Positions 32,441 to 34,925 of a stretch of DNA of 34,925 bases are shown here, piece by piece. This DNA is from SVFI01 sp045535935 (GTDB taxonomy: Bacteria; Bacillota; Clostridia; Lachnospirales; Lachnospiraceae), in the NCBI GenBank assembly GCA_045535935.1, contig JAZSMO010000044.1, positions 1 through 34,925 of the forward strand. The letters are read 5' to 3'. Position numbers and translations under genes: made by a program. The stretch's first letter is position 1. Each line of letters begins with the position of its first letter. The notes beneath the pieces are model-generated. The model was given only the letters and a program-made list of their open reading frames with translations. It searched no databases and was not told where the DNA came from.

Positions 32441-32468
32441 AGGAATAACTTGTATCAGAAAAGAAAAC

Positions 32469-32815
32469 GCAGTGAAGAAGAGAGTACATCTGTTTTAAAT
32501 TTTCAGAGAACATCCTGTTTCCGCTTGACGGATTCGCTGGGAGGGATGAATGGCGGACAGATCGAAGATGGCTTCTGAGCAGCGCACCGAGCAGAAGGAT
32601 TTACGGATTCGGCGATAACCGCATTCGAAATCGCATATGTTAGGCTGCGACAGGTTCCGCCTGTTATAGCGGAGAAGTATGAACGGATAGCCGGGGGTAA
32701 CGGGCTGTTTGAGAGTACTTTGTAAGGTTTCCGTCGCAAGGCGGAGATAAATGGAAGTGGTACCACGATAACATCGTCTTCCGAGCCTAGGGGCTTGGAA
32801 GGCGTATTCTTTTTC
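32469..32815 (+). promoter_or_regulatory. T-box riboswitch, methionine (AUG) specifier, upstream of metG
   Basis: This leader fills the 447-nt gap before metG. In stem I, GAAG (from 32474) pairs with CTTC (from 32572), and ATCTGT with ACAGAT. The internal loop between them holds the AGAGAGTA and CGAAG parts of the S-turn and places ATG at 32568-32570 as the specifier codon. The T-box is GTGGTACCACG at 32757-32767, for binding the uncharged tRNA 3' end. Antiterminator arms GGAAG/CTTCC compete with the terminator at 32775-32815. Uncharged tRNA-Met is expected to allow read-through. Confidence 0.92.
32775..32815 (+). terminator. T-box terminator hairpin
   Basis: A 13-bp stem (CGTCTTCCGAGCC with GGCTTGGAAGGCG, including G-T pairs), loop TAGG, then TATTCTTTTT. 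Its left arm overlaps the antiterminator strand. Confidence 0.92.
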
Positions 32816-32866
32816 TGGGATATAATAAAAATAAGCGGTGACAAACCGGTATAAACGGAGGTAGCT

Positions 32867-34855
32867 ATGACAAACAAAGGGAAGTATTACATGACAACAG
32901 CCATTGCCTATACATCAGGCAAACCACACATCGGAAACAGCTATGAGATCGTGCTTGCAGACAGTATCGCACGTTTCAAAAGAGCGGACGGATACGATGT
33001 ATTTTTCCAGACAGGAACCGACGAGCACGGGCAGAAGATTGAGCTCAAAGCCCAGGAAGCGGGCGTGACTCCGCAGGAGTTTGTGGACGGCGTGGCAGCA
33101 CAGATCAAGGATATCTGCGATATGCTGAACACATCTTATGACAAATTTATCCGTACAACCGATGATTACCATGAAAAACAGGTACAGAAGATTTTTAAAA
33201 AGCTTTATGATCAGGGCGATATTTATAAAGGTGCATACGAGGGAATGTACTGTACACCGTGCGAGTCTTTCTGGACCGAATCCCAGTTAGTTGAAGGTAA
33301 ATGTCCGGATTGCGGACGCGAGTGTAAACCGGCGAAAGAGGAAGCATATTTCTTCAAAATGAGCAAATATGCGGATCGTCTGATTGAGCATATCAATAGT
33401 CATCCGGAATTTATTCAGCCGGTGAGCCGTAAAAATGAAATGATGAACAATTTCCTTCTTCCGGGACTTCAGGACCTCTGTGTTTCCCGTACCTCCTTCA
33501 AATGGGGAATCCCGGTTGATTTTGATGACAAACATGTGGTATATGTGTGGCTTGATGCGCTGACTAACTATATCACAGGTATCGGTTATGATGCGGATGG
33601 CAATAAGACCGAGCAGTACGGACAGCTTTGGCCTGCAGACCTGCACTTAATCGGAAAGGATATCATCCGTTTCCATACGATTTACTGGCCGATCTTCCTG
33701 ATGGCCCTCGGCGAGGAGCTTCCGAAGCAGATTTTCGGTCATCCTTGGCTTCTTCAGGGCGATGGTAAGATGAGCAAATCAAAGGGTAACGTAATCTATG
33801 CAGAAGACCTGGTTGATTTCTTCGGCGTGGATGCGGTTCGTTACTTTGTGCTTCACGAAATGCCGTTTGAAAATGACGGTGTGATCAGCTGGGAGCTGAT
33901 GGTGGAAAGACTCAACTCTGACCTTGCAAACACCCTCGGAAACCTTGTAAACCGCACGATTTCCATGAGCAACAAATATTTTGGTGGCGTTGTGGAAAAT
34001 AAGGGCGAAAGCGATGATGCGGCTCAGGCTGCGATTGATGCAGACTTAAAAGCAGTCGTAACAGGTACTTATGCACGTGCGACCAAGAAGATGGAAGATC
34101 TTCGCGTGGCGGATGCGATGACAGAGATTTTTGCACTGTTCAAACGCTGCAACAAATATATCGACGAGACAGAGCCATGGGTACTTGCAAAGGATGAGGC
34201 AAAGAAAGACCGTCTTGCAACTGTACTCTACAATCTGGTAGAAAGTATTACCATCGGAACAAGTCTTCTTGCTCCGTTTATGCCGGAGACAGCTGACAAG
34301 ATCATGACACAGCTCAATGCAAAAATCCGTGATTTTGAAACGCTTGAGACATTTGGTTTATATGAAAACGGAACGAAAGTGACAGAGAAACCGGAAATTC
34401 TTTTTGCGCGTCTTGATATGGCTGAAATTGTGGCAAAATCGGATGCTATGTTTGAGCAGAGAAAAGCCGAGGCCGGAATTACAGAAGAGCCGGTTGAGGA
34501 AGAGGATGTCATTGATATTGAGCCGAAGGAGGAAATCACATTTGATGATTTCGGAAAAATGCAGTTCCAGGTCGGTGAGATTATCGCCTGTGAAGCAGTT
34601 CCGAAGAGCAAAAAACTTCTTTGCTCTCAGGTAAAAATCGGAAGCAGTGTAAAACAGATTATTTCCGGAATCAAAGCCTACTATACGCCGGAAGAGATGG
34701 TCGGCAAGAAGGTAATGGTTCTTGTGAACTTAAAGCCGGCAAAGCTTGCGGGAGTGCTCAGTGAAGGAATGCTCCTGTGCGCAGAGGATGCAGAAGGAAA
34801 CCTTGCGCTCATGACACCGGAAAAACCGATGCCTGCAGGAGCGGAAATCTGTTAA
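32867..34855 (+). CDS. metG: Methionyl-tRNA synthetase
   Basis: 662 residues, the long form. It charges tRNA-Met. HIGN is at residues 21-24 and KMSKS at 301-305. A zinc knuckle is formed by C129, C132, C146 and C149. The anticodon-binding helical domain follows, and after an acidic linker (about 520-550) comes the C-terminal Trbp111-like dimerisation/tRNA-binding domain (about 555-662, beginning FDDFGKMQFQVGEI). ACGGAGGTAGCT is the ribosome binding site. Expression is controlled by the T-box in its leader. Confidence 0.98.
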   Translation: MTNKGKYYMTTAIAYTSGKPHIGNSYEIVLADSIARFKRADGYDVFFQTGTDEHGQKIELKAQEAGVTPQEFVDGVAAQIKDICDMLNTSYDKFIRTTDDYHEKQVQKIFKKLYDQGDIYKGAYEGMYCTPCESFWTESQLVEGKCPDCGRECKPAKEEAYFFKMSKYADRLIEHINSHPEFIQPVSRKNEMMNNFLLPGLQDLCVSRTSFKWGIPVDFDDKHVVYVWLDALTNYITGIGYDADGNKTEQYGQLWPADLHLIGKDIIRFHTIYWPIFLMALGEELPKQIFGHPWLLQGDGKMSKSKGNVIYAEDLVDFFGVDAVRYFVLHEMPFENDGVISWELMVERLNSDLANTLGNLVNRTISMSNKYFGGVVENKGESDDAAQAAIDADLKAVVTGTYARATKKMEDLRVADAMTEIFALFKRCNKYIDETEPWVLAKDEAKKDRLATVLYNLVESITIGTSLLAPFMPETADKIMTQLNAKIRDFETLETFGLYENGTKVTEKPEILFARLDMAEIVAKSDAMFEQRKAEAGITEEPVEEEDVIDIEPKEEITFDDFGKMQFQVGEIIACEAVPKSKKLLCSQVKIGSSVKQIISGIKAYYTPEEMVGKKVMVLVNLKPAKLAGVLSEGMLLCAEDAEGNLALMTPEKPMPAGAEIC

Positions 34856-34908
34856 TACAAAAATACGGAGAGGCCCTTACAGGCCCTTTACCATCAAAGG
34901 GAAATAAA

Positions 34909-34925
34909 ATGAGAAAAGAAGAATA
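34909..34925 (+). CDS. Start of a further gene (partial)
   Basis: ATG at 34909 reads MRKEE and runs off the window. AAAGGG lies 7 nt upstream, a good ribosome binding site. The identity cannot be told from five codons; in many Firmicutes tatD follows metG, but these residues do not resemble a TatD start. Confidence 0.4.

Overview
The window looks like a chromosomal segment of a low-to-moderate GC, spore-forming Gram-positive bacterium of the class Clostridia, most likely a Lachnospiraceae-type organism. This rests on several features. The gene order from an Orn/Lys/Arg decarboxylase through yaaR, holB, ricT, a tRNA methyltransferase gene and rsmI follows the Bacillus yaaO-to-yabC region. The fatty-acid enzymes use FabK instead of FabI. 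A FabT-type regulator, SpmA/SpmB and a methionine T-box are present, Shine-Dalgarno sites are strong, and the tRNA genes do not encode CCA. The family-level placement is inference.

Layout. Positions 1-355 are the 3' end of a 23S rRNA gene, followed without a 5S gene by seven tRNA genes (Asp, Val, Thr, Tyr, fMet, Phe, Lys; 424-1078) and a terminator. A small lipoprotein gene (1215-1658) comes next. From 1780 to 9380 runs a housekeeping block: PLP-dependent decarboxylase, pyruvate kinase, a guanylate-kinase-like protein, YaaR, DNA polymerase III delta', RicT, a tRNA adenine methyltransferase and the 16S rRNA 2'-O-methyltransferase RsmI. From 9544 to 15237 lies a type II fatty-acid synthesis cluster (acpP, fabK, fabD, fabG, fabF, fabZ, fabH). 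It has two perfect FabT-type palindromes, one at the acpP promoter and one between fabK and fabD behind an internal terminator. A gene strongly resembling fabT sits about 20 kb away at 30066-30506. A plausible reading is that this protein represses the cluster in response to acyl-ACP.

Positions 15396-22720 form an AT-rich accessory block. It contains an AgrA/AgrC-like LytTR response regulator and GHKL sensor kinase with no agrB or agrD, a tiny 16-codon ORF with a strong ribosome binding site, a 1243-residue secreted M4 metalloprotease carrying two CBM2-like domains, and two tandem paralogous membrane-anchored proteins. The paralogs arose by a ~700-bp tandem duplication that also copied the last dozen codons of the protease gene. 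This is the most unusual part of the window.

The remainder (22725-34925) holds spmB/spmA on the minus strand, a divergent AraC-type regulator, a PEBP-family lipoprotein, a MATE exporter, a DHH-family phosphoesterase, and an AEC permease (minus). After these come a membrane-anchored Mrr-like nuclease domain protein, fabT, and a membrane-anchored DUF885 peptidase-like protein (minus). It ends with metG under a T-box with an AUG specifier and the first codons of one more gene. Between the DHH and AEC genes the whole intergenic gap is a ~200-nt imperfect inverted repeat.
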